NCBI RefSeq assembly: GCF_005405885.1
Contig: NZ_BJFL01000015.1
Coordinates: forward strand, 1-64,000
DNA: 64,000 nt
Reading direction: 5' to 3'
Origin: Gandjariella thermophila
Lineage (GTDB): Bacteria; Actinomycetota; Actinomycetes; Mycobacteriales; Pseudonocardiaceae
The stretch's first letter is position 1. Every line of letters begins with the position of its first letter. Below, one piece after another: positions 16,676-24,744 of this stretch. The notes below the pieces were generated by a model, which saw nothing but the letters and a program-made list of their open reading frames with translations, did not search any database and was not told the origin of the DNA. The position numbers were made by a program, and so were the translations under genes.

Positions 16676-18436
16676 GTGATCATCGCGTTCGCCATCGCCC
16701 CGCTCGTCCTGGTCACCCTGTTGATCGGGGTGCGCGGGGTGGCCGCGATGCGTACCACGTCGGACTTCCTCGTCGCCTCGCGGCAGGTGTCACCGCTGGT
16801 GAACTCCGCGGCCGTGTCCGGGGAGTACCTGTCGGCGGCGTCCTTCCTCGGCGTGGCCGGCCTGGTGGTCAAGGACGGCGTCGGCGCGCTGTGGTACCCG
16901 GTCGGCTTCACCGCCGGCTACATCGCGATGCTGGTGCTGGTCGCGGCGCCGATGCGGCGCTCGGGCGCGCTCACCGTGCCCGACTTCGCGGAGGGCAGGC
17001 TGGCCTCGCCCGCGCTGCGACGGCTGGCCGCCGTGGTCGTGCTGGTGATCGGCGGCCTGTACCTGGTGCCGCAGTTCCGCACGGCCGGGCTGGTGCTCAG
17101 TGAGGTCAGCAGCACGCCGTACTGGGTGGGCGTGGTGATCGCTGGTGCGGCGGTGAGCATCACGCTCGCGCTCGGCGGCATGCGCGCGGCCACCTATGTG
17201 CAGGCGTTCCAGTTCTTCCTGAAGCTGTGCCTGTTCATCGTGCCCGCGGTGTGGCTGATGCTCCAGGTCGGCCCGGCCGTCCGGGACCAGGCGGTGCATC
17301 CGGTGGAGTTCACCACGTTCCCCCGCGACACCCCGGTCGTGTTCCGGGTGCCGGTAGTTCTCGACGTGCGTGAACCGGTCACGGTGCGGGACAACCGGGG
17401 ACACCCGTCGTTGCTGCCGGCCGGGCCGCAACCGGTCGCGGCGGGTCAGTCCCTGGTGTTCCCGGCCGGATCGGCGGTGCCCCGGGTACGCGGGGAGAGC
17501 CCACCGGGCGGCCCGGGCTGGCAGCGGCCCCTGCTCGACCTGCGGCAGGCCGGCCACCCACTGCTCGGCACCTGGGCGGTGCTGATGGCCACCATGCTGG
17601 GCACCATGGGGCTACCGCACGTGCTGGTGCGGTTCAACACCAGCCCGGACGGCCGCTCCGCCCGCCGGACCGCGGCCCTGACCGTCGGCCTGCTCGGGAT
17701 CTTCTACCTGTTCCCCGGCATCTACGGGGTGCTGGGGCGGGTGCTGGTGCCGCAGCTCTACCTGGCCGGCGCCACGGACACCGCGGTGGTTGCCCTGCCG
17801 GCGCAGGTGAACCAGGGCTGGGCCGGGACGCTGTTCACCGGGCTGCTCACCAGTGGGGCGTTCGCGGCGTTCCTGGCCACCTCGCTCGGGCTGCTGCTGG
17901 TGGTGTCCGGCGCGATCTCACACGACCTGCTGCCCGGCGGGCTCGCGCGGCTGCGCGCCACGGTCGTGGTCGCGGCCGTGGCGGTGGTGCTGCTCGCGCT
18001 CCCCGCCGCGGGTATCGACGTGAGCACCCTGGTGACCTGGGCTTTCGCCGTCGCTGCCTCCACCTTCTCGCCGCTTCTGGTGCTCGGCATCTGGTGGCGG
18101 CGGCTGACTCCGGCCGGGGCGCTGGCCGGCATGTCGGTCGGGCTGCTCGCCTCCGCGGGCGCCATCGCCGTCACCCTGTTCGCGCCGCCGCTGCACGGCG
18201 CCGCCGCCATCCTGGTGGCCCAGCCGGCGCCCTGGTCGGTGCCGCTCGCGTTCGCCACGATGCTGTTGGTCTCCCTGCGCGGCCGACCACCGGCCTGGTC
18301 CTGGGCCGCCATGCTGCGCCTGCATCTCGACGAGCCGCCCGGCGCCACCCGCGATCGGAGTGACCTGCGCCACTCGACCCGCGTTCGACGCCGTTCGTCA
18401 GCCGTTCGTCGCGCGGCTCGGCGGTTGGTCGGCTGA
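16676..18436 (+). CDS. Sodium/solute symporter (SSS family, acetate/monocarboxylate type) with loop insert
   Basis: The 586-residue transporter has about 13 helices of the LeuT fold. Diagnostic stretches are DFLVASRQVSPLVNSAAVSG, EYLSAASFLGVAGLV and LGTMGLPHVLVRFNT, shared with ActP/MctC monocarboxylate carriers. An extra segment at about residues 203-295 is mostly non-helical and beta-like (VVFRVPVVLDVREPVTVRD, AGQSLVFPAGSAVPRV) and should lie outside the membrane. The GTG at 16676 follows GGAG. It is in a transcription unit with the LytS/LytTR genes. Substrate is probably acetate, pyruvate or a similar small acid, with Na+ or H+. Confidence 0.85.
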   Translation: MIIAFAIAPLVLVTLLIGVRGVAAMRTTSDFLVASRQVSPLVNSAAVSGEYLSAASFLGVAGLVVKDGVGALWYPVGFTAGYIAMLVLVAAPMRRSGALTVPDFAEGRLASPALRRLAAVVVLVIGGLYLVPQFRTAGLVLSEVSSTPYWVGVVIAGAAVSITLALGGMRAATYVQAFQFFLKLCLFIVPAVWLMLQVGPAVRDQAVHPVEFTTFPRDTPVVFRVPVVLDVREPVTVRDNRGHPSLLPAGPQPVAAGQSLVFPAGSAVPRVRGESPPGGPGWQRPLLDLRQAGHPLLGTWAVLMATMLGTMGLPHVLVRFNTSPDGRSARRTAALTVGLLGIFYLFPGIYGVLGRVLVPQLYLAGATDTAVVALPAQVNQGWAGTLFTGLLTSGAFAAFLATSLGLLLVVSGAISHDLLPGGLARLRATVVVAAVAVVLLALPAAGIDVSTLVTWAFAVAASTFSPLLVLGIWWRRLTPAGALAGMSVGLLASAGAIAVTLFAPPLHGAAAILVAQPAPWSVPLAFATMLLVSLRGRPPAWSWAAMLRLHLDEPPGATRDRSDLRHSTRVRRRSSAVRRAARRLVG

Positions 18437-18504
18437 CCCTTCGGCGCTCGCCGGTGGCCTCCCTAATGTGCGGTGGGTCACAGAGTTGCGACAGGGAGGC
18501 CGGC

Positions 18505-18849
18505 GTGAGTATCACCGAGCCCACGACCCGGACGCCGAGCGGCGGCGTCTGGGCGGAGGTGCAATCCAGTGCGGAGTTCGCCGGGTTGCGGCGGCGGTTG
18601 CGCACCTTCGCGTTCCCGATGACCGCGGCGTTCCTGCTCTGGTACCTGCTGTACGTGCTGCTGGCCGACTACGCGCACGGGTTCATGGCGACCAGGCTGG
18701 CCGGGAACATCACCGTCGGCCTGGTGTTCGGCCTGCTGCAGTTCGCGTCCACCTTCGTGATCACCGGGTGCTACGTGTGGTACGCCAACCGCCGGCTCGA
18801 CCCGGTCGCCGAGCGGATCCGCGCGGAGATCGAGGAGGGGCGGCGATGA
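18505..18849 (+). CDS. DUF485 family membrane protein
   Basis: The 114-residue protein has two membrane helices (FPMTAAFLLWYLLYVLLADY and GLLQFASTFVITGCYVWY) and the DUF485 signature FAFPMTxxFLxWYLLYVxLADYA. The GTG at 18505 follows GGGAGG. DUF485 proteins (YjcH in E. coli) are encoded directly before ActP-type acetate symporters, and here the stop overlaps the start of such a symporter by 4 bp. It is likely a small partner needed for stability or control of the carrier. Confidence 0.9.
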   Translation: MSITEPTTRTPSGGVWAEVQSSAEFAGLRRRLRTFAFPMTAAFLLWYLLYVLLADYAHGFMATRLAGNITVGLVFGLLQFASTFVITGCYVWYANRRLDPVAERIRAEIEEGRR

Positions 18850-20480
18850 GCGTGCTGGCGCAGGGGACGGGCGGGAACCCGGCCCTCAACATCGGCATCT
18901 TCGCCGCCTTCGTGGCGATCACCTTGGTGATCGTGTTCCGCGCGTCGCGCAGCACCAGGTCGGCGGCCGACTACTACGCGGCGGGCCGGGCGTTCACCGG
19001 ACCGCAGAACGGGATCGCCATCTCCGGCGACTACCTGTCCGCCGCGTCGTTCCTCGGCATCGCCGGGGCGATCGCGGTGAACGGCTACGACGGCTTCCTC
19101 TACTCGATCGGCTTCCTGGTCGCCTGGCTGGTGGCCCTGCTGCTGGTCGCCGAACTGCTGCGGAACACCGGCAAGTACACCATGGCCGACGTGCTGAGCT
19201 TCCGCATGCGGCAGAGGCCGGTGCGGACCGCCGCGGCGATCTCGACCCTGGCGGTGTCCTTCTTCTACCTGCTGGCGCAGATGGCCGGTGCCGGTGGCCT
19301 GGTCGCCCTGCTGCTCAACGTGAAGGACAAGACCGGGCAGGCCGTGGTGATCGCGGTGGTCGGCGTGGTGATGATCGCCTATGTGCTGATCGGCGGCATG
19401 AGGGGCACCACCTGGGTGCAGATCGTCAAGGCGGTGTTGCTGATCGCGGGCGCCGCGGTGATGACGCTGTGGGTGCTGGGCAAGTACGGGATGAACTTCT
19501 CCCACCTGCTCGACGGCGCGATCCGCAGGAGCGGCAGCGTGGGCGACAAGGTGCTCGCGCCCGGCCTGCAGTACGGCAAGACGGAGACCACCAAGCTGGA
19601 CTTCGTCTCGCTGGCCATCGCCCTGGTGTTGGGCACGGCCGGCCTGCCGCACGTGCTGATGCGGTTCTACACGGTGCCGTCGGCGCGGGAAGCACGCCGC
19701 TCGGTGGTGTGGGCGATCGTCGTGATCGGGCTGTTCTACCTGTTCACCCTGGTGCTCGGGTACGGCTCGGCCGCGTTGGTCGGCCCGGACACGATCAAGA
19801 AGGCGCCCGGGGCGGCGAACTCGGCGGCCCCGCTGCTGGCGCAGGCGCTGGGCGGGACTCTGCTGCTCGGGTTCGTCTCGGCGGTCGCGTTCGCCACCAT
19901 TCTCGCCGTGGTGGCGGGCCTGACCATCACCGCATCCGCGTCGTTCGCGCACGACGTCTACGCGAACGTGATCAGGGGCGGCGCCGCGGACGACAAGGCA
20001 GCCGAGGTGCGGGTGGCCCGCTGGACCGCGGTGGTGATCGGCATCCTGGCGATCATCGGTGGCATCTTCGCCAACGGGCAGAACATCGCGTTCCTGGTCG
20101 CGCTGGCGTTCGCGGTGGCGGCATCGGCGAACCTGCCCACCATCCTGTACTCGCTGTTCTGGAAGCGGTTCAACACATCGGGAGCGCTGTGGAGCATCTA
20201 CGGCGGTCTGTTCTCCTGCGTCGTGTTGATCGTGTTCTCGCCGGTGGTCTCGGGCAAGCCGATCGACAGGGCGACCGGCAAGAGCCCGTCGATGCTGCAG
20301 GGCGTGGACTTCCACTGGTTCCCGCTGGACAACCCGGGCCTCGTCTCGATTCCGCTGTCCTTCCTGCTCGGTTTCGTCGGCACGGTGCTGGCCAGGGACC
20401 GGGCCGCCGAGGAGAAGTACCCCGAAATGGAGGTGCGCGCGCTGACCGGCGCGCACGCAGAGAAGGCGGTCGCCCACTGA
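18846..20480 (+). CDS. actP: Cation/acetate (monocarboxylate) symporter
   Basis: The 544-residue SSS-family carrier is of ActP/MctC type. Key stretches are DYYAAGRAFTGPQNGIAISG, DYLSAASFLGIAGAIAVNGY, LGTAGLPHVLMRFYTVP and FAVAASANLPTILYSLFWKRF. Relatives take up acetate, propionate or pyruvate with Na+ or H+. Unlike the first symporter, it lacks the external loop insert. It forms a coupled pair with DUF485 (ATGA overlap) and follows the first symporter, so the locus has two carriers under one LytS/LytTR system. A tandem hairpin repeat follows its stop codon. Confidence 0.91.
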   Translation: MSVLAQGTGGNPALNIGIFAAFVAITLVIVFRASRSTRSAADYYAAGRAFTGPQNGIAISGDYLSAASFLGIAGAIAVNGYDGFLYSIGFLVAWLVALLLVAELLRNTGKYTMADVLSFRMRQRPVRTAAAISTLAVSFFYLLAQMAGAGGLVALLLNVKDKTGQAVVIAVVGVVMIAYVLIGGMRGTTWVQIVKAVLLIAGAAVMTLWVLGKYGMNFSHLLDGAIRRSGSVGDKVLAPGLQYGKTETTKLDFVSLAIALVLGTAGLPHVLMRFYTVPSAREARRSVVWAIVVIGLFYLFTLVLGYGSAALVGPDTIKKAPGAANSAAPLLAQALGGTLLLGFVSAVAFATILAVVAGLTITASASFAHDVYANVIRGGAADDKAAEVRVARWTAVVIGILAIIGGIFANGQNIAFLVALAFAVAASANLPTILYSLFWKRFNTSGALWSIYGGLFSCVVLIVFSPVVSGKPIDRATGKSPSMLQGVDFHWFPLDNPGLVSIPLSFLLGFVGTVLARDRAAEEKYPEMEVRALTGAHAEKAVAH

Positions 20481-20497
20481 TCAGGTGGCGACCCCTG

Positions 20498-20587
20498 CCG
20501 GATCCGCCCCCGTGGCCCCCGAACATGGGGGCGGGTCCCCCACCGGATCCGCCCCCGTGGCCCCGAACATGGGGGCGGGTCCCCCAC
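20498..20587. repeat. Tandem 46/45-bp repeat with hairpins between convergent genes
   Basis: Two nearly identical copies lie head to tail (20498-20543 and about 20543-20587); the second lacks one C. Each starts CCGGATCCGCCCCCGTGG, has GAACAT in the middle and ends GGGGGCGGGTCCCCCAC. CCGCCCCC and GGGGGCGG pair within each copy as an 8-bp stem. The position between the ends of actP and cydB suggests a doubled bidirectional terminator or transcript-stabilising hairpin. Confidence 0.8.
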
Positions 20588-20650
20588 CCCGGGGCCGCTG
20601 CTGGCGCCCTCGGCGGGCTGGTCGCGGAGGTGCGCGGCGCCCACCGCCGG

Positions 20651-21736
20651 CTACTCCCGGGGATCCGAGTGCTGGTGCGGCGGCGGCTCGGGGATGCGCG
20701 GCTCCGGCGGCTCGGCCGGCTCGTCGCCGTGCTCGGCGACCAGCTGGGCGGTGAGGTCCAGCCGGTACAGCAGGGCCAGGGCCGGCACCACGAGGGCGAG
20801 TGCCACCAGCGCGGCGGCCACCAGCCAGCGCTGCGTCTGCGGGTCGGCCGCGGCCTGCTCGATGGTCAGCGCGGTGGGCAGCAGGTAGGGCCGTTGCGCC
20901 AGCGCCCAGGCGAACACCGCCGAGCCGACCGCCACCACCGCGGTGATCCGGGTGATCCAGCGCAGGCGGTGGCCGACCAGTGCCGCGGTGCCGACCGTGG
21001 CCACCACGGTGAGCACCGCGAAGCCGAGCGCCCAGCCGCGGCCGAGCCCGCGGAACACGTAGGCCGCGTCCCACCGCCACACCGCGAGGCTGGCCGCCTC
21101 GACGACGAGCAGCGCCGCCGCGCTGGCCACCGCGCGGCGGCGGAAGTAGCCGACCAGGTCGGGCACACCGAACCGGCCGGCGTCCCCGGTGAGGTACACC
21201 GCGCCGAGGAACGCGGTGCCGGCCACGGCCATCACGCCGAACGCGATCGAGGTGGGGTTCCACCACGAGGTCACCGGGTCGCCGGCGCGGTTGCCCACCG
21301 GGATCCGGCCGGACGCGATGCCACCGAGAACGGTGCCGAAGAAGAACGGGGTGAGCGCCGACGAGATCGCGTAGGTCGCCCCGGCGCGGCGCTGCTGGGC
21401 CAGCCGCCGGGTGGGCTTGCGGAAGGCGAACCCGGCGCCGCGCAGCACCAGGCCCAGCGCCGCGAGGGTGAGGGCGATCCAGGCGGTGGAGAACACCGAC
21501 TCGAACAGCACCGGGAACCCGGTCCAGGTCAGCACCAGGGCGAAGACCAGCCAGACGTTGTTGGCCTCCCACACCGGGGCCATCGCGTAGTCGATCAGCG
21601 CGCGGGGCCGGGCGCCCCGGTCGGCGCCGCCGGCCACCAGGTCCCAGAACCCGGCGCCGTAGTCGGTGCCGCCTCCGCAGGCGTACGCGGCCATGACCAG
21701 GACCAGCGCCAGCGCGTCCAGGTTCGCCGCGGTCAC
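20651..21736 (-). CDS. cydB: Cytochrome bd oxidase subunit II
   Basis: The 361-residue membrane protein has about nine helices and the CydB opening VMAAYACGGGTDYGAGFWDL, then APVWEANNVWLVFALVLTWTG-type sequence. It pairs with CydA to form the quinol oxidase that reduces O2 to water at low oxygen tension and resists cyanide and NO. The GTG at 21736 overlaps the cydA stop (GTGA). The C-terminus is a charged, Pro-rich tail, probably cytoplasmic. No cydDC assembly transporter gene follows, so it must be elsewhere. Confidence 0.93.
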   Translation of the reverse strand: MTAANLDALALVLVMAAYACGGGTDYGAGFWDLVAGGADRGARPRALIDYAMAPVWEANNVWLVFALVLTWTGFPVLFESVFSTAWIALTLAALGLVLRGAGFAFRKPTRRLAQQRRAGATYAISSALTPFFFGTVLGGIASGRIPVGNRAGDPVTSWWNPTSIAFGVMAVAGTAFLGAVYLTGDAGRFGVPDLVGYFRRRAVASAAALLVVEAASLAVWRWDAAYVFRGLGRGWALGFAVLTVVATVGTAALVGHRLRWITRITAVVAVGSAVFAWALAQRPYLLPTALTIEQAAADPQTQRWLVAAALVALALVVPALALLYRLDLTAQLVAEHGDEPAEPPEPRIPEPPPHQHSDPRE

Positions 21737-23202
21737 CGGGCGTCTTCTCCTCGCGGCCCGGTGGGATGCGGCGCGCCGGGCCTCGGCCCGTACGGGACCT
21801 CGGCCTCGGGCGGGCCGTACGGCACTCCGGCATCCGGCGGGCCGACCCGCGCCGCCCGGTGGTCCTGCGCCCGCCAGCGCAGCCGCATGTGCCGCAGCAC
21901 CGCGACGAGCCCCCAGCCGATCAGCCCGTAGATCACCAGGATCGTGCCGAACGAGATCCACAGCGCCGCCGGGCCGATGTTGGTCACCGCGTCGGCCACA
22001 TACATGTACTGGTAGACGATCCACGGCTGCCGGCCCACCTCGGTGGTCACCCAGCCGGCCTCCATGCAGACCACCGCCGCCACCCCGGCGAGAGCGGCGG
22101 CCCGGTAGAACCACCGGGACTCCGGCAGCCGCCGGTGGCGCAGCAGGACGACCCCGCACCAGATCGCGAGCAACAGGAGCAGCGAACCGACCACCACCAT
22201 GACGTCGAACGCCGTGTGCGTGATGTTGGCCAGCGGGATGGCCGGCCGGGTGTTCGGCGGCACCGCGGTCAGTCCCCGCACCCGGGTGCTCGGGCTGAAC
22301 CCGGCGAGGATCGAGTCGAACCAGGGAATCGGAATGCCGCCGGAGACGGTGCCGTCCGGGTTGAGCCGGCCGAAGACGTACTCGGTCACATGAGTGTCGG
22401 TGTTCCAGACCAGTTCCATCGCGGCGAACTTGGTCGGCTGCAGGTTGAACACCGCCCTGGCGACCACGTCGCCGAGGACCACCTGCACCGGGGCGGCGAT
22501 CGCGCCGACGCCGAACGGCACGGCGAAGCCGAGCCGGTGGTAGCGGTCGCGGCGGCCGCGCAGCCAGCCCACCGCGTACACGCCGGCCACCAGGAACGCC
22601 GCCGTCATGTACGCCGCGCCGAGAAAGTGCCACAACTCCGGGCCGAAGATCGGGGTGAACAGGGCGCGGCGGATGTTCACCCTGCTCGGCGTGCCCGGCG
22701 GACCCTCGACGAACCCGGTCGGCGTGTTCATCCACGCGTTGGCGGCCAGCACCCCGAACGCGCCCACCACGGCCACCAGCGGCAGCGGCAGGCCGGCCAG
22801 GAAGTGCGGCCACGGCCGCATCCGGCGCCAGCCGTACAGGTAGATCCCGATCAGGATGGCCTCCAGGAAGAACGCCCAGCCCTCGATCGTGAAGCCCAGC
22901 CCGAACACGTCGCCGAACCGGCCCAGCATCGCCGGCCAGAGCAGGCCGAACTCGAAGGACAGCACGGTGCCGGTGACCGCGCCGACCGCGAACGTGACCG
23001 CCATGACCGCCGACCAGCGGCGCGCCAGCTGCAGCGCGACCGGGTCGTTGCGGCGCAACCCAAGGAAGTTCATCAGCAACGTGATGAACGGCAGCGACAC
23101 CCCGATCGGCACCAGGATGATGTGGTAGGCGAGGGTGAACGCCATCTGCGCGCGGGCGGGCAGCACCTGCGCGGGTACGGACAGCACCATCAGGTCCGTC
23201 AT
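21733..23202 (-). CDS. cydA: Cytochrome bd oxidase subunit I
   Basis: The 489-residue subunit carries the haem-binding core: RAQMAFTLAYHIILVPIGV with the N-terminal haem-ligand His, GTVLSFEFGLLWPAMLGRFG, TIEGWAFFLEAILIGIYLYG, and GRQPWIVYQYM near the C-terminal quinol side. The Q-loop is short, as in actinobacterial and cyanide-insensitive-type oxidases. The last 40 residues repeat a Pro/Gly motif (VGPPDAGVPYGPPEAEVPYGP), which is not a family feature. The start at 23202 has no strong ribosome site; a second ATG four codons on is possible. Cotranscribed with cydB. Confidence 0.93.
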   Translation of the reverse strand: MTDLMVLSVPAQVLPARAQMAFTLAYHIILVPIGVSLPFITLLMNFLGLRRNDPVALQLARRWSAVMAVTFAVGAVTGTVLSFEFGLLWPAMLGRFGDVFGLGFTIEGWAFFLEAILIGIYLYGWRRMRPWPHFLAGLPLPLVAVVGAFGVLAANAWMNTPTGFVEGPPGTPSRVNIRRALFTPIFGPELWHFLGAAYMTAAFLVAGVYAVGWLRGRRDRYHRLGFAVPFGVGAIAAPVQVVLGDVVARAVFNLQPTKFAAMELVWNTDTHVTEYVFGRLNPDGTVSGGIPIPWFDSILAGFSPSTRVRGLTAVPPNTRPAIPLANITHTAFDVMVVVGSLLLLLAIWCGVVLLRHRRLPESRWFYRAAALAGVAAVVCMEAGWVTTEVGRQPWIVYQYMYVADAVTNIGPAALWISFGTILVIYGLIGWGLVAVLRHMRLRWRAQDHRAARVGPPDAGVPYGPPEAEVPYGPRPGAPHPTGPRGEDAR

Positions 23203-23355
23203 GGGAAACGCCCCGTTCTCCGCGACGTCGCGCGCGGCCGCCGTCGGCTCGGCGGCCGGGGCGGGGACCGGGGCAGGGTTCGCGGTACCAGGATGTCGGC
23301 TGCGCCGGCCGCGGGCATCGCCCCGGCCGGGTGGTGCGCGTCCCCCACGGTGGGG

Positions 23356-24110
23356 TCAGCCCGGCGCTACCGGGGAGGACCGCTCGGCGGGCCGGCTTCC
23401 GGTGTGCACCAGCAGGGCCACCAGGAACGACACCACCATCAGCCCCGCGACGACGGCGAACGCCACCGCCAGCGAGCCGGCGAAGGCGGCTTTCGCGGCG
23501 TCGATCACCCAGGCCGGTATCCCGCTGGGCAGCGTGCCGCCCCGGGAGTGGGCGAGCGCGGTCTGCACGGTCTCCGTGGGCCGGCCGACCGACGCGGCGA
23601 GCCGGTGCACGAACAGCGGACCGAGCACGGCCGTGGTCACCGCGGTGCCGATCGTGCCGCCGAGCAGCGGGCCGGCGGCCACGCCCAGCGCGGAGGCCCC
23701 GGCGTAGATGCCCAGCGCCCTGCCCGCTCCTGGCGCGGGAAGGCGTTGGTGACGCTGGCCTGCGAGGTCGGGGTCATCAGCGCGGCGACGAGCAGCGTGC
23801 TGGTCCGCGCCAGCCCAGCGAGAAGCGACGCGACGACGAACGTGAGCAGGCCGGCCATGAACAGCCGGCGCTGCCCGAGCCGGTCGGCGAACCGGCCCGC
23901 CGCTGCGATGCACGCGGTGTAGACCAGCAGGTACGCGTTGACGATCCAGACCCGCCCGGAGTTGCTCAGGTCCAGTTCGCGCTGGATGGTCGGCAGGGCC
24001 ACCGAGACGATCGTGGCGTCGATCATGGTCACGGTGAACGCCAGCGACATCGCCACCACCCACTGCCGGCGAGCCGCCGGCTGCTTCCCGGCCACCGTCG
24101 GTGCGGGCAC
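23356..24110 (-). pseudogene. MFS transporter with internal deletion and frameshift
   Basis: The N-terminal part reads as a normal drug-transporter (DHA2-like) MFS start: VVAMSLAFTVTMIDATIVSV, then DRLGQRRLFMAGLL and AALMTPTSQASVTNAFPRQE. Frame is lost near 23735; the next frame gives RALGIYAGASALGVAAGPLL and then jumps to C-terminal helices (FAVVAGLMVVSFLVALLVHT). Only about 250 codons remain of the usual 450-500, so most of the central and later helices are gone. It cannot make a working carrier. Confidence 0.85.
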
Positions 24111-24212
24111 GTGCGGTCCCCTTCTCGCCGTCGCGCGCGATCCCGGCCGGGTCGCGGCGCACCCGGCCCACCCCCCAGGTGCGGGCCGGGTGCGGGTCCT
24201 CCGCCGCCGCGG

Positions 24213-24620
24213 CTACCGGTCCCGGCGGGGCCGTTGCGCTCGCGACGCGGAGAGTTCCTCGGCCGAGCGCCCCTCCAGTTCCCCGGCGATGTCCTCGGCG
24301 ATGCCCAGGGCGCGTAGGGTCCGCGCCGCCGCCGAGGTCACCCTGGCGCTGCCGACGATCGGGGCGATGGCGGTGAGCACGCCCTGCACGTCCCGGGCGT
24401 TTACCCCGGCCTCGTGCGCGGCGCCCAGGTTGACCAGGTAGGACACCGGCGCCGCGTCCAGCGCGACCAGCGCGGCCAGGCGCACCAGGTGATAGGTGTG
24501 CTCCGGCAGCTTGGAGCGTTCCAGCGTGTCCAGGTGCATCTGCCCGAGCGTCTCCAGGACCGGTGCGTCGCCGTGCGCCACGGCGCCGAGTGCCTCCTCG
24601 GGTCCCATTTCGGCTGCCAT
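24213..24620 (-). CDS. Carboxymuconolactone decarboxylase (CMD)-fold protein
   Basis: The 135-residue protein has a CMD/AhpD-type helical core: LPEHTYHLVRLAALVALDAA, PVSYLVNLGAAHEAGVNARD, VQGVLTAIAPIVGSARVTSA. There is no CxxC pair. The ATG at 24620 follows GAGGAGG. It is related to the protein at 12090-12461, also lacking catalytic cysteines. Function unknown; related small actinobacterial proteins are annotated only by fold. It lies between the ruined MFS gene and an acyl-CoA ligase on the same strand. Confidence 0.78.
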   Translation of the reverse strand: MAAEMGPEEALGAVAHGDAPVLETLGQMHLDTLERSKLPEHTYHLVRLAALVALDAAPVSYLVNLGAAHEAGVNARDVQGVLTAIAPIVGSARVTSAAARTLRALGIAEDIAGELEGRSAEELSASRAQRPRRDR

Positions 24621-24744
24621 GACCACCCTCCTCGTCCGGCGTCCGCACGGCGTCGACCCGCCGTCGCCACCGGGTCGACGCACTGCGGCCAGCGTGACAA
24701 GGGCACGGGCGGCCGGCCTCACCCTCGGCGGGTGGTCCGCCGAC

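Noticed and set aside
20519-20532. LexA/SOS box (CGAACAT) within the tandem repeat
   Set aside because: Only one half-site is present; the matching GTTCG arm is absent.
20498-20587. CRISPR array
   Set aside because: Only two adjacent copies with no spacers and no cas genes.
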